Positions 49,580 to 59,012 of a DNA stretch of 64,000 bases are shown in pieces. Below the pieces are notes generated by a model that ran no database searches, was not told the origin of the DNA, and saw nothing but the letters and a program-made list of their open reading frames with translations. Numbering within the stretch: the first letter of the stretch is position 1; each line of letters opens with the position of its first letter. Source of the DNA: Mesorhizobium sp. WSM4313 (GTDB taxonomy: Bacteria; Pseudomonadota; Alphaproteobacteria; Rhizobiales; Rhizobiaceae); NCBI RefSeq assembly GCF_002294725.1, contig NZ_NSFT01000017.1, positions 1 to 64,000 on the forward strand, written 5' to 3'. Position numbers and translations under genes: made by a program.

Positions 49580-52258
49580 ATGCGTTCAGGCGCTTCAGCA
49601 CCGCTCGCGCTGACCGATACGGGGCACGGCATCCAGGCGTTCGCGCGGCGTCAGGTCGGGCGACTGGTCGGCGCGGGCCTGTTCCTGTTCACCGCCTTCG
49701 GCATTGCCGCTCTAGCCACATGGAATGTCGCCGATCCGAGCTTCTCGCACGCCACCAGCAACGTCGTCACCAACGCCATGGGCTATGCCGGCGCGGTGTT
49801 CTCCGACCTCGCCATGCAGTTCTTCGGCCTTGCCGCCGTCGCGGGGCTGGTGCCGGCGGTGATCTGGGGTTTCCTTCTGTTTTCCGCGCGCGGCGTCGAC
49901 AAATTGCCGAAGCGCGGCTTCGCATGGTTCGGCTTTGCGCTCACCGCCGCAGCCATCGCCGGCTGCGTGACGCCGCCAAACACCTGGCCGCTGCCCACCG
50001 GCCTCGGCGGCGTGTTCGGCGACATGGTTCTGAAAATCCCGGGCATCGCGGTCGGCGGTTATCCGAAAGGCCTGTTCGCCAGCATCATAGCGGTCATCCT
50101 CGCCGCGCCGATGTTGTGGCTGTTCGCCTATGGCTCGGCGCTGATCGCGCGCAAGAACGGCTTTGCCGTCACGGAGCGCGCTGCCCGGCCCGATCCGCGC
50201 GAGCAGGACGAGATGCTGTTCGACGAGGATGAGGACGAGGGCGACGAGGGGATACTTGCGCTCGGCGCCATCACCCATTGGTGGCTGTCGTTCCGCGCCT
50301 TCCTGCACCGCCGCGCCGAGCGGCGCAGGCGCGAGCGCGACGAGTTCGAACCGCCGATGGAACCCAAGGCAAGCGCCTGGCGGCGCGCGGCCGAGCGGGT
50401 CGAATCGGCCGAGTTCGCCGAGGCCCGCATGAGCCCCGGCGGCCGCGCCCGCGTCGAGCCGGAATTCTTCGCCGCCATGGTCAATGACCGCAGCGTTTCG
50501 GTCGATCCGGTCGATGAAGACATTTTCGGCGACGAGGCGGACGAAGACGCCGACGGTGACGATTTCGACGACGAGGCGCCCACTCCGCGCCGCGCCGCGC
50601 CGGGCGCCAGGGTGCAGAATTTCCGCTCCGATGCCGCGACCCGCGTCGCGGCGCCGGCGGCGCGACCCGTGCCGGGCGCCCGCGTCCAGCGCGAGGCGCA
50701 GACCTCGCTGATCGGTTCCGACACGTTCGAGATGCCGTCGCTGCATTTCCTGTCCGAGCCGAAGAACATCGCCAAGGATCCAAGCCTGTCGAAGGACGCG
50801 CTGGAGCAGAACGCGCGCCTGCTAGAAGGCGTGCTGGAAGATTTCGGCGTCAAGGGCGAGATCATCCATGTGCGACCCGGTCCGGTCGTCACGCTCTACG
50901 AGTTGGAGCCGGCGCCCGGCATCAAGTCCTCGCGCGTCATCGGCCTTTCCGACGATATCGCCCGCTCGATGAGCGCGATCGCCTGCCGCGTCGCCGTCGT
51001 TCCGGGACGCAACGCCATCGGTATCGAGCTGCCCAATGCCAAGCGCGAGACGGTCTATCTCAGAGAGATCATGGCCAGCCGCGATTTCGAGACGACCAAG
51101 GCCAAGCTGGCGCTGGCGCTCGGCAAGACGATCAACGGCGAGGCCGTCATCGTCGACATTGCCAAGATGCCGCACGTGCTGGTCGCCGGCACCACCGGCT
51201 CGGGCAAATCGGTCGCTATCAACACCATGATCCTGTCGCTGCTCTACCGGCTGACGCCGCAGGAATGCCGGCTGATCATGATCGACCCCAAGATGCTCGA
51301 ACTGTCGGTCTATGACGGCATCCCGCATTTGCTCACGCCGGTCGTCACCGATCCCAAGAAGGCGGTCGTCGCGCTGAAATGGACGGTGCGCGAGATGGAA
51401 GACCGCTATCGCAAGATGTCCAAGGTCGGCGTGCGCAACATCGACGGCTTCAACGCGCGCGTCCAGCAGGCCGAGAAGAAGGGCGAAAAGATCTCGCGCA
51501 CCGTGCAGACCGGCTTCGACCGCCAGACGGGCGAGGCGATCTACGAGACCGAGGATCTCGATCTCGAGCCGATGCCGTATATCGTGGTCATCATCGACGA
51601 GATGGCCGACCTGATGATGGTGGCCGGCAAGGACATCGAAGGCGCGGTGCAGCGCCTGGCGCAGATGGCGCGCGCCGCCGGCATCCATGTCATCATGGCG
51701 ACGCAGCGCCCGTCCGTCGACGTCATCACCGGCACCATCAAGGCCAATTTCCCGACCCGCATCTCCTTCCAGGTGACGTCGAAGATCGACAGCCGCACCA
51801 TTCTTGGCGAGCAGGGCGCCGAGCAGCTGCTCGGCATGGGCGACATGCTCTACATGGCCGGCGGCGGGCGCATCCAGCGCGTCCACGGCCCGTTCGTCTC
51901 GGACGACGAGGTCGAGAAGGTCGTCGGGCATCTGAAGCTGCAGGGCGTGCCGGAATATCTCGACGCCATCACCGAGGACGACGAGGAGGACGACGAGGAC
52001 GGTCCGTCGGGCAAGGGCGGCTCCGGCGGCGGTGGCGGCGGCAATTTCGAGGATTCCGACGACCCGTACGACCAGGCGGTGGCGGTGGTGCTGCGCGACG
52101 GCAAGGCCTCGACCAGCTACATCCAGCGCCGGCTCGGCATCGGCTACAACCGCGCCGCCTCTATCATCGAGAAGATGGAGAAGGAAGGCATTGTCGGCCC
52201 GGCCAATCACGCCGGCAAACGTGAGATCCTGGTGCCGACGGAAGAGGACAAATTCTAG
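49580..52258 (+). CDS. ftsK: DNA translocase FtsK
   Basis: FtsK pumps chromosome ends through the septum and activates XerCD at dif. The 892-residue protein has four membrane helices in the first 200 residues, a variable acidic/arginine-rich linker (about 200-370), the alpha and beta motor domains with Walker A AGTTGSGKSVAINTMI near 536 and Walker B YIVVIIDEMADLM near 669, and a C-terminal gamma winged helix (STSYIQRRLGIGYNRAASIIEKME) that reads KOPS. ATG 49580 has GGGGAAGAG upstream; 49538 is possible. Confidence 0.96.
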   Translation: MRSGASAPLALTDTGHGIQAFARRQVGRLVGAGLFLFTAFGIAALATWNVADPSFSHATSNVVTNAMGYAGAVFSDLAMQFFGLAAVAGLVPAVIWGFLLFSARGVDKLPKRGFAWFGFALTAAAIAGCVTPPNTWPLPTGLGGVFGDMVLKIPGIAVGGYPKGLFASIIAVILAAPMLWLFAYGSALIARKNGFAVTERAARPDPREQDEMLFDEDEDEGDEGILALGAITHWWLSFRAFLHRRAERRRRERDEFEPPMEPKASAWRRAAERVESAEFAEARMSPGGRARVEPEFFAAMVNDRSVSVDPVDEDIFGDEADEDADGDDFDDEAPTPRRAAPGARVQNFRSDAATRVAAPAARPVPGARVQREAQTSLIGSDTFEMPSLHFLSEPKNIAKDPSLSKDALEQNARLLEGVLEDFGVKGEIIHVRPGPVVTLYELEPAPGIKSSRVIGLSDDIARSMSAIACRVAVVPGRNAIGIELPNAKRETVYLREIMASRDFETTKAKLALALGKTINGEAVIVDIAKMPHVLVAGTTGSGKSVAINTMILSLLYRLTPQECRLIMIDPKMLELSVYDGIPHLLTPVVTDPKKAVVALKWTVREMEDRYRKMSKVGVRNIDGFNARVQQAEKKGEKISRTVQTGFDRQTGEAIYETEDLDLEPMPYIVVIIDEMADLMMVAGKDIEGAVQRLAQMARAAGIHVIMATQRPSVDVITGTIKANFPTRISFQVTSKIDSRTILGEQGAEQLLGMGDMLYMAGGGRIQRVHGPFVSDDEVEKVVGHLKLQGVPEYLDAITEDDEEDDEDGPSGKGGSGGGGGGNFEDSDDPYDQAVAVVLRDGKASTSYIQRRLGIGYNRAASIIEKMEKEGIVGPANHAGKREILVPTEEDKF

Positions 52259-52269
52259 GGCTTATCGAT

Positions 52270-52387
52270 ATTCAGGTGAGGCCGGCCTGCAAATGGCGGC
52301 TTCCTGCGCTTCCGGTGCTCACGTACGAAAAGTACGCTCCGCTCCGGTTCTCGGAAACCACCATTTTCGACTCGGCCTGACCTGAAT
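52270..52387. repeat. ATTCAGGT long-hairpin repeat, copy 3
   Basis: A 118-base palindromic element, almost the same as the copy at 44455. The central loop is GAAAA between CGTAC and GTACG, and the inner stem has AAATGGCGGCTTCC opposite GGAAACCACCATTTT. It begins 12 bases after the ftsK stop. Confidence 0.9.
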
Positions 52388-52543
52388 CTCGACAAACCCT
52401 GGCGCGGCGAGACACCGATCCGGGTCAGCAGGCAACCGGAAATCGTCTGGCGCGTTCAATGCGGGCTCTCGCCTACCCGCCAAACTTAGGCCCTAGTGGG
52501 AGTCCAGAAACTGCGGCGACACGAATCACAGAAAGTGACCGGC

Positions 52544-53212
52544 ATGAAGACCCAGACCGAATTCGCCCTCACCCGCCGCCAGGTCCTTGGCCTCGGCCTG
52601 ATGCTTGGCGGAGCCGCCGCTCTCAATCTCGTGCCGGGCTATCAGCTCATGGCCGCCGCGCAGGCCGCTGTGCCGCCGGCGGCGCAGAAGATCGCCGACC
52701 ATTTCTCCTCGGTGAGGTCGATGAGCGGCGAGTTCGTCCAGTTCGGGCCGAAAGGCGAGCAGACCGGCGGCAAGTTCTTCCTGGAGCGTCCGGGCAAGAT
52801 CCGCTTCAACTATGACGGATCCTCGAACTTCCGCGTCATCTCCGACGGCAAGTCGGTGGTGATCCTCAATAAGAAGCTCAACACCTCCGACCTCTACCCG
52901 CTGTCGAAGACGCCGCTGAAATTGCTGCTCGACGACCGGATCGACCTCTCCGGCGGGCGCGTCAAGGCAGTCAAGGAAGAGGACGACCTCACCACCATCA
53001 AGCTTTCCGACAAATCGGTGTTCGGCAATGCGATGATCACCATGATGTTCGATCCGAAGACCTACGAGCTGCGCCAGTGGACGATCACCGACGCTCAAGG
53101 AAAAGACACGACGGTGATGATCTTCAACGTCAAGGAAGGCGGCAACTTCCCGGCCGACACGTTCGCGATCGACTATACGGCGAACAGAGAGCTCAATACC
53201 AAGACCAGGTAG
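52544..53212 (+). CDS. LolA-like outer-membrane lipoprotein carrier
   Basis: LolA shuttles lipoproteins across the periplasm. The 222-residue protein has an N-terminus with a twin-arginine-like motif (TRRQVLGLGLMLGG), so it may use Tat, and then the LolA pattern: KIADHFSSVRSMSGEFVQFGPKGEQTGGKFFLERPGK split over one strand pair, RFNYDGSSNFRVISDGKSVVI, and TLAR-like end TIKLSDKS. The start at 52544 is set by this signal. It follows ftsK, the order usual in proteobacteria. Confidence 0.85.
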   Translation: MKTQTEFALTRRQVLGLGLMLGGAAALNLVPGYQLMAAAQAAVPPAAQKIADHFSSVRSMSGEFVQFGPKGEQTGGKFFLERPGKIRFNYDGSSNFRVISDGKSVVILNKKLNTSDLYPLSKTPLKLLLDDRIDLSGGRVKAVKEEDDLTTIKLSDKSVFGNAMITMMFDPKTYELRQWTITDAQGKDTTVMIFNVKEGGNFPADTFAIDYTANRELNTKTR

Positions 53213-53222
53213 GTCCGCCGAT

Positions 53223-53340
53223 ATTCAGGTGAGGCCGGCCTGCGAATGGCGGCTTCCTGCGCTTCCGGTGCTCACGTACTTCAAGTACGCTCCGCTCCGG
53301 TTCTCGGAAGCCACCATTCTCGGCTCGTCCTGACCTGAAT
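53223..53340. repeat. ATTCAGGT long-hairpin repeat, copy 4
   Basis: A 118-base copy that begins 10 bases after the LolA-like gene stop. Ends ATTCAGGTGAGGCCGG and CCTGACCTGAAT; the inner stem GAATGGCGGCTTCC pairs with GGAAGCCACCATTC; the central loop is TTCAA between CGTAC and GTACG. Confidence 0.9.
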
Positions 53341-53437
53341 CTCAGCGAACCTACAACCTGGCGAAGGGCATAGTCCGGCTTGTCTTTACTGCGCGCGGCT
53401 GGCACTAGATCGGCGATCTCTTGCCGGACCCGCCTGA

Positions 53438-54244
53438 ATGCCCTTCACCATCGCCACCTGGAACATCAACTCCGTGCGCTTGCGCATGCCGATCGTCGAG
53501 CGGCTCCTGAAGGAGCACGCGCCCGACGTGCTCTGCCTGCAGGAAACCAAGGTCCCCGATGAGCTGTTCCCGGAAAAAGCCTTCCGCAAGGCGGGCTACG
53601 AGCACATCTTGTTCCACGGCCAGAAGGGCTATCACGGCGTCGCCACCGTCGCCCGCCGCCCGATCGAGCTGGTCGAAAAGCGACGGTTCTGCGAGATCGA
53701 TGACAGCCGGCATCTGTCGGTCAGGGTGCAGGCGGGCGGCAAGTCGGTGCTGGTGCATAATTTCTACGTGCCCGCCGGCGGCGACGAGCCGGATCCGGAG
53801 ATCAACCGCAAATTCAGGCACAAGCTCGATTTCGTCTACGAGATGAACTCCGTACCGGCGAGCGGGGACGAATCGTCTGCCTCGATCCTGGTCGGAGACC
53901 TGAACATCGCACCGCAGGAGCACGACGTCTGGTCGCACAAGCAATTGCTCAACGTCGTCAGCCACACGCCGGTCGAGACGACAAATTTCGAGGCGATGCG
54001 CACGGCCGGCGGCTGGGTCGACCTGATGCGGCTCAATGTGCCGGCCGAGCAGAAACTCTACACCTGGTGGAGCTATCGCGCGAAGGACTGGGAAGCCTCG
54101 AACCGCGGCCGCCGTCTCGATCATATCTGGTCATCCGCCAATCTGGTGTCGAGCTTTGCCGGCTACGAGATTCTCAAGGCGGCGCGCGGCTGGGCGAAGC
54201 CGTCCGACCATGTGCCGGTGATTGCGAAGTTTGAATTGGATTGA
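53438..54244 (+). CDS. xthA: Exodeoxyribonuclease III
   Basis: XthA cuts at abasic sites and degrades DNA 3' ends. The 268-residue protein has TIATWNINSVRLR, the catalytic glutamate in LCLQETKVPDE, SILVGDLNIAPQEHDVW with the Asp/Asn pair, and the C-terminal SDHVPVIAKFEL. All catalytic residues of the EEP family are present. Length and start are normal. Confidence 0.95.
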   Translation: MPFTIATWNINSVRLRMPIVERLLKEHAPDVLCLQETKVPDELFPEKAFRKAGYEHILFHGQKGYHGVATVARRPIELVEKRRFCEIDDSRHLSVRVQAGGKSVLVHNFYVPAGGDEPDPEINRKFRHKLDFVYEMNSVPASGDESSASILVGDLNIAPQEHDVWSHKQLLNVVSHTPVETTNFEAMRTAGGWVDLMRLNVPAEQKLYTWWSYRAKDWEASNRGRRLDHIWSSANLVSSFAGYEILKAARGWAKPSDHVPVIAKFELD

Positions 54245-54278
54245 GCGCCCTCAATCGGCAGAGGGTCCTACGGCGCTT

Positions 54279-54734
54279 CTATTCCGTAAACCTGGGCGCC
54301 AGTGCCTCGATGCGGGCGATCATCTGCTGGAATTCCTCCAGGATGCGCTCATGCAACAGCACCGCGATCTCCGGATATTCTTCCAGGATCCGGTGGAACA
54401 TCTTGCGGCTCAATCGGATCACTTCCGAGTCGACCGCGGCCGAGGCGCTGGTCAGCCGGTTGGTATCGGCGATCAGCGCCAGTTCGCTCAGCATGGTGCC
54501 TGGGCCTGCCGTACCGATCGGGACGCGTTCGCCGCCCAGCTCCCGATAGAGCGCGATCAAACCGCTGACCACGATATAAGCAGAATCAGCGACATCGTCC
54601 TCGCGGTACAGCTTATGGTCGGCCTGCAGCACGGTGGTCTCGGCGCCGAAGGCGAGCAGGCGCAGCTGTTCCTGCGTGAAGCCCTGGAAAAGCTTCACGC
54701 TTGACAGAATGCGGATGTCGTCATCCAGCGCCAT
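54279..54734 (-). CDS. Cyclic nucleotide-binding domain protein (Crp-like, no HTH)
   Basis: This 151-residue protein is one cNMP-binding beta-roll: LSSVKLFQGFTQEQLRLLA, YREDDVADSAYIVVSGLIALY, and GTAGPGTMLSELALI for the phosphate cassette, then a C-helix (RILEEYPEIAVLLHERILEEF). The DNA-binding helix-turn-helix of Crp is missing. In Brucella a similar protein is encoded beside the OtpR/CenR regulator, as here. It may sense cAMP and act on a partner protein. Confidence 0.85.
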   Translation of the reverse strand: MALDDDIRILSSVKLFQGFTQEQLRLLAFGAETTVLQADHKLYREDDVADSAYIVVSGLIALYRELGGERVPIGTAGPGTMLSELALIADTNRLTSASAAVDSEVIRLSRKMFHRILEEYPEIAVLLHERILEEFQQMIARIEALAPRFTE

Positions 54735-54915
54735 CCTAGCTGTGTCCCCGAGCGGTCAGTCCAGTCCCTCCTTTGGAGCGGCGCGCCCTCCTGGGCTCGC
54801 GAAACGCTCCACCGTGCATCATGCGATGCGTGCAACGAGCCGACCCCATCACCCTCCAGCACCAGGATCGTACCCGAAGCGGTCCCGCCCGACCGCCCTA
54901 AATGTTTGTTTCGAC

Positions 54916-54983
54916 GCAATTCCGGACGGTCGTCCTCGGCGAAGCCGCCGAGCCCAACCGTTTCACACTTTTCCTGGAATTGC
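54916..54983. repeat. GCAATTCC inverted-end repeat, copy 4 (long form)
   Basis: A 68-base copy from GCAATTCCGGACGGTCG to TTTTCCTGGAATTGC with the long-form middle GGCGAAGCCGCCGAGCCCAACCG. It separates the cyclic-nucleotide-binding gene from the regulator gene. Confidence 0.85.
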
Positions 54984-55000
54984 TCTTGATCATGAAATGT

Positions 55001-55684
55001 TTAAGGAACCAGCTTGTAGCCGCCGCTTTCTGTCACAAGAATTTCGGCATTGGAAGGATCGCGCTCGATCTTCTGGCGCAACCGGTAGACATGGGTCTCC
55101 AGCGTGTGCGTGGTGACGCCGGAATTGTAGCCCCAGACCTCTTCCAAAAGAACGTCGCGCGTCACCACCTTCTGGTCGGCGCGGTAGAGGTATTTGATGA
55201 TCGAGGCTTCCTTCTCGGTCAGCCGCACCTTGGCGCCGCGCGGATCGATCAGCAGCTTCTGGCTGGGCTTGAACGTATAAGGGCCGACGGAGAAGGTGGC
55301 ATCCTCGCTCTGCTCATGCTGGCGAAGCTGGGCGCGGATGCGCGCGAGCAGCACGGCAAAGCGGAAGGGCTTGGTCACATAGTCGTTGGCGCCGGCCTCG
55401 AGACCCAGGATCGTGTCGGAATCGGTGTCGTGGCCGGTCAGCATGATGATCGGCGCCTTGTAGCCGCCCTTGCGCAGGATCTTCACCGCCTCGCGGCCAT
55501 CCATGTCGGGCAGGCCGACATCCATGATGAGCAGGTCGACGACGCCGCTGCGCGCCGCGGCAACGCCTTTTGCGGCGGTCGCTTCTTGCTGGACGTCGAA
55601 TTCTTCGTAGAGCGCCAGCTGCTCAACCAGGGTGGCTCGCAAGTCGTCGTCGTCATCAACGATCAGAATGGTACGTGATGTCAT
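55001..55684 (-). CDS. cenR: OmpR-type response regulator, CenR/OtpR-like
   Basis: This 227-residue response regulator has the receiver domain with acid pocket Asp11/Asp12, phospho-acceptor Asp55 (LLIMDVGLPDMDG), the threonine in IIMLTGHD and Lys in YVTKPFRF, then a winged-helix OmpR domain (RLTEKEASIIKYLYR, THTLETHVYRLRQKIE, TESGGYKLVP). Its text closely follows the CenR (OtpR) regulator of Brucella and Caulobacter relatives as I remember it, which controls envelope genes and is essential in some species. No sensor kinase is nearby. Confidence 0.85.
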   Translation of the reverse strand: MTSRTILIVDDDDDLRATLVEQLALYEEFDVQQEATAAKGVAAARSGVVDLLIMDVGLPDMDGREAVKILRKGGYKAPIIMLTGHDTDSDTILGLEAGANDYVTKPFRFAVLLARIRAQLRQHEQSEDATFSVGPYTFKPSQKLLIDPRGAKVRLTEKEASIIKYLYRADQKVVTRDVLLEEVWGYNSGVTTHTLETHVYRLRQKIERDPSNAEILVTESGGYKLVP

Positions 55685-55780
55685 GGATCAATCCGTTGTT
55701 TTAAAAAGAATATTCAGTTGACCTCCCCCCATTTATGCGGAAGCTCACCGGCGCAACAGCCGATCACAGTGATTTGTTCC

Positions 55781-56443
<663 letters not shown>

Positions 56444-56476
56444 TGTCTCCTTCCCTATTGCCTATTTGCCTAATCT

Positions 56477-56737
56477 TTACTGCCTCTTTCCCGGTTTCTG
56501 CCAGCCCGTGCCGAGCAGCCCGATCTCACGAAGCTCCCTGTCCATCGTCTTCGCGATGTCGCGGCGTCCGGCGCCGATGTCGCGCAACTGGCTATCGGAG
56601 AGGTCTTCGATCGGATCATGGGACATCCGGGCGGCGACGCGAGCCTGGCGCAGCCAATCGCGTGCCGAACGCAGCCAAAGGGCGAAGCCGGAAGGGGATT
56701 CCAGGGTGGTGCAGGGCTTCAGGGCGATCTCAGACAT
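56477..56737 (-). CDS. DUF1127-family small protein
   Basis: This 86-residue protein ends in the DUF1127 (YjiS-like) pattern: DPIEDLSDSQLRDIGAGRRDIAKTM. The first 40 residues hold an arginine-rich helix (LRSARDWLRQARVAAR). Small DUF1127 proteins in alphaproteobacteria have been tied to RNA turnover and phosphate or stress responses; the role here is unknown. It is divergent from the LysR gene. Confidence 0.75.
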   Translation of the reverse strand: MSEIALKPCTTLESPSGFALWLRSARDWLRQARVAARMSHDPIEDLSDSQLRDIGAGRRDIAKTMDRELREIGLLGTGWQKPGKRQ

Positions 56738-56867
56738 GGCTCTATCCGTGTTCTCCGGATATCAAATCCGGTTTTATGGTGTTGCGATGAAGCCATGATG
56801 CCGGATTGAAAAACAAACGGGAAACGAGTAGTTCTTTTCCGATCGTCAAGTTTTATTTGGAGATCGC

Positions 56868-57788
56868 ATGTCCAAGCTGCTGCCGGGAACGCGTGCGCTG
56901 CGGACGTTCGAGGCGGCAGCCAGGCATCTCAACTTCACCCGCGCGGCCGACGAGCTCGGCCTGACGCCAGCGGCGGTCAGCCACCAGATCAAGGAAATCG
57001 AGGATCAGCTCGGGCTAGTGCTGTTCACGCGCACCAGCCGCACCATCCGGCTGACGGAGGAAGGCAATGTGCTGCTGGAGGCCTCGGTCGATGCGCTTGA
57101 CCTGCTGAACCGCGCCGTCAGCCGCGCCCGCAAGATGACTCGCGGCACGGCGCTGCTGAAGGTAACGCTCGACGCGCAGTTCGCGACGAAATGGCTGATG
57201 CGCCGCGTCGACGACTTCCGCAAGCAAAAGCCGGGCATCGAGCTGCGCTTCGACATCACCTACGATGTCCGGGATTTCGACCTCGACGACGTCGATGTCG
57301 GCATCCGCTTCGGCGCCGGCAAATATCCGGGGCTCTGCGCGCATCGGCTGTTCGAGAACATCATCATCCCGGTGTGCAGCCCGGCGCTGCTGGCGTCAGG
57401 TCCGCCGCTGAAGGAGCCGCGCGACCTGTTCAACCACACGCTCGCGCATATCGAATGGTCACGGCAGGGCGTGACCTGGCCGAACTGGAGCATGTGGATG
57501 CACGCGGCCGGCGTCGACGATTTCGACGACAGCCGCACGCTGGTCTTCGGGTCGTCGACCGATGCCACCCAGGCGGCGCTCGACGGCAACGCGGTGGCGC
57601 TCGCCGACTTCGCCATGGTCGCCAACGATCTTTCGCAGGGACGTCTGGTGCGGCCTTTCGAGCTCGGCATCAAGGTCGCGCCGGAATTCGCCTATTTCCT
57701 GGTCTATCCGGAGGCGGCGAAGGACGACGCGCGCGTCGTCGCCTTTCGCGAATGGCTTACCGAGGAGGCGGCGAAGACGCCGACGTGA
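56868..57788 (+). CDS. LysR-family transcriptional regulator (GcvA-like)
   Basis: This 306-residue regulator has the LysR helix-turn-helix LRTFEAAARHLNFTRAADELGLTPAAVSHQIKEIE and a periplasmic-binding-like effector domain with IELRFDITYDVRDFDLDDVDVGIRFGAG. The DVDVGIRFG motif and length put it near GcvA/AmpR. Its target is unknown; the divergent DUF1127 gene 130 bases away is a candidate. Confidence 0.9.
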   Translation: MSKLLPGTRALRTFEAAARHLNFTRAADELGLTPAAVSHQIKEIEDQLGLVLFTRTSRTIRLTEEGNVLLEASVDALDLLNRAVSRARKMTRGTALLKVTLDAQFATKWLMRRVDDFRKQKPGIELRFDITYDVRDFDLDDVDVGIRFGAGKYPGLCAHRLFENIIIPVCSPALLASGPPLKEPRDLFNHTLAHIEWSRQGVTWPNWSMWMHAAGVDDFDDSRTLVFGSSTDATQAALDGNAVALADFAMVANDLSQGRLVRPFELGIKVAPEFAYFLVYPEAAKDDARVVAFREWLTEEAAKTPT

Positions 57789-57810
57789 CGGCCTAAATAC
57801 TTGTTTCCGC

Positions 57811-57877
57811 GCAATTCCGGACGGAAGGCTACGGCGAAGTCGCCGAGCCTAAACGCTTACACTTTTCCTGGAATTGC
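57811..57877. repeat. GCAATTCC inverted-end repeat, copy 5 (long form)
   Basis: A 67-base copy from GCAATTCCGGACGGAAGGCT to TTTTCCTGGAATTGC with the middle GCGAAGTCGCCGAGCCTAAACG. Its right end stops one base before the DUF1761 gene stop (57879), so it lies between two convergent genes. Confidence 0.85.
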
Positions 57878-57878
57878 T

Positions 57879-58304
57879 TTAGCCAGCCGCGGCGGCCGGC
57901 GCGCCGAACCAGCCGATGATGGCGCCGATGATCAGCATCACGCCCAGCCAGTGGCCGGCATCGATCAGCGTCAAGGCCCAGCCGAAGCCTTCATAGCGGT
58001 GGTTGACGGTGAGCGTGGTGGCGATGAAGCCGAGCCAGAGCACGAAGCCGAACAGTAACCCGGCGATCGGGTTCGGCTCGCCGCCGGTTATGGCGCCCAC
58101 CACCAGCGTCAGCACGAGCGCCATGATCAGCTCGGCGATGAAGCTAACGACGAAGGGAGCGACCGAGCGCTGCATGGTGGCCGGGTCGAGCTTGGCGGCC
58201 TTCAGCCAAGGCTTGCTCAAGCCCATGTACCAGGCGGCGCCGAACAGCCACGCGACGATTGCGGCGGCGATCACCGCCAGCCAGTTCACAACCGAAAAAT
58301 CCAT
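57879..58304 (-). CDS. DUF1761-family membrane protein
   Basis: This 141-residue protein has four hydrophobic helices and the DUF1761 pattern: MDFSVVNWLAVIAAAIVAWLFG at the start, AAWYMGLSKPWLKAAKL, and a C-terminal LTLIDAGHWLGVMLIIGAIIG. The role is unknown. The ATG at 58304 follows GGAGGGGAAAA; the in-frame ATG at 58319 is too close to the ribosome site. Confidence 0.85.
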   Translation of the reverse strand: MDFSVVNWLAVIAAAIVAWLFGAAWYMGLSKPWLKAAKLDPATMQRSVAPFVVSFIAELIMALVLTLVVGAITGGEPNPIAGLLFGFVLWLGFIATTLTVNHRYEGFGWALTLIDAGHWLGVMLIIGAIIGWFGAPAAAAG

Positions 58305-58355
58305 GCTTTTCCCCTCCAAGTTGAAGGGCGATGGAACGCTTGTTCGGTCGTTCCG

Positions 58356-59012
58356 TCAAGCAAGGCGCCAGACGGTCGTGCGCTTGACCTCGGCATCCTC
58401 CAGCACGCGCGTCACCGGAACCTGGTAGACGGCAAGCGATTCCAGCCCGGCCCCGGGGAGGTAGGCGCGGCCCGGATCGCCGACGAGGATCTCGGCGCCG
58501 CGCGCCTTCAGAGATCCGAACCAGGGCAGCAGCCGTTCGGCGAAGGCCTTGTCGTAGAAGACGTCACCGGCGAGCACGACGTCCCAGCCATCGTCGGTGC
58601 CGACGCAATCCGTGCCGCGGAATTGCGCTTCAACGCCGTTGGCTTCGAGGTTGAGCGCGATCGCCGTCTCGCAGAACGGGTCGATGTCGGCGGCGATTAC
58701 TTGGCTGGCGCCGGCTTTCATCGCTGCGATCGCGACGAGGCCGGAACCGGAGGCGAAATCGAGCACCCGTTTGCCGCGTACGGTGCCCGGATTATCGAGC
58801 ACATAGCGGGCGAGGCCCTGGCCGCCGGCCCAGGCGAAGGCCCAGAAGGGCGGCGGCAGGCCGATCTCGGCCAGCTCCTCCTCGGTGCGCAGCCATAGAT
58901 CATGCGCCTCGTCGGCGAGGTGCAGAAGCACTTCCGGCACATGCGGCGGCGCCATCAGCGCCGTATTGTCGAGGATGAACTTTTTCGCGCTCTTTGGCGT
59001 AAGCCTGGTCAC
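58356..59012 (-). CDS. Protein lysine methyltransferase, ETF-beta KMT (METTL20)-like
   Basis: This 218-residue class I methyltransferase has PPPFWAFAWAGGQGLARYVLDNP, the SAM motif VLDFASGSGLVAIAAMKAGA and AADIDPFCETAIALNLEANG. The FWAFAW.GGQ block and length point to the METTL20/ETF-beta lysine methyltransferase branch, whose Agrobacterium member was reported to methylate ETF-beta and ribosomal L7/L12. The start is a GTG at 59012 that overlaps the EVE gene stop (GTGA); the longer frame to 59054 lies within the EVE gene. Confidence 0.8.
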   Translation of the reverse strand: MTRLTPKSAKKFILDNTALMAPPHVPEVLLHLADEAHDLWLRTEEELAEIGLPPPFWAFAWAGGQGLARYVLDNPGTVRGKRVLDFASGSGLVAIAAMKAGASQVIAADIDPFCETAIALNLEANGVEAQFRGTDCVGTDDGWDVVLAGDVFYDKAFAERLLPWFGSLKARGAEILVGDPGRAYLPGAGLESLAVYQVPVTRVLEDAEVKRTTVWRLA

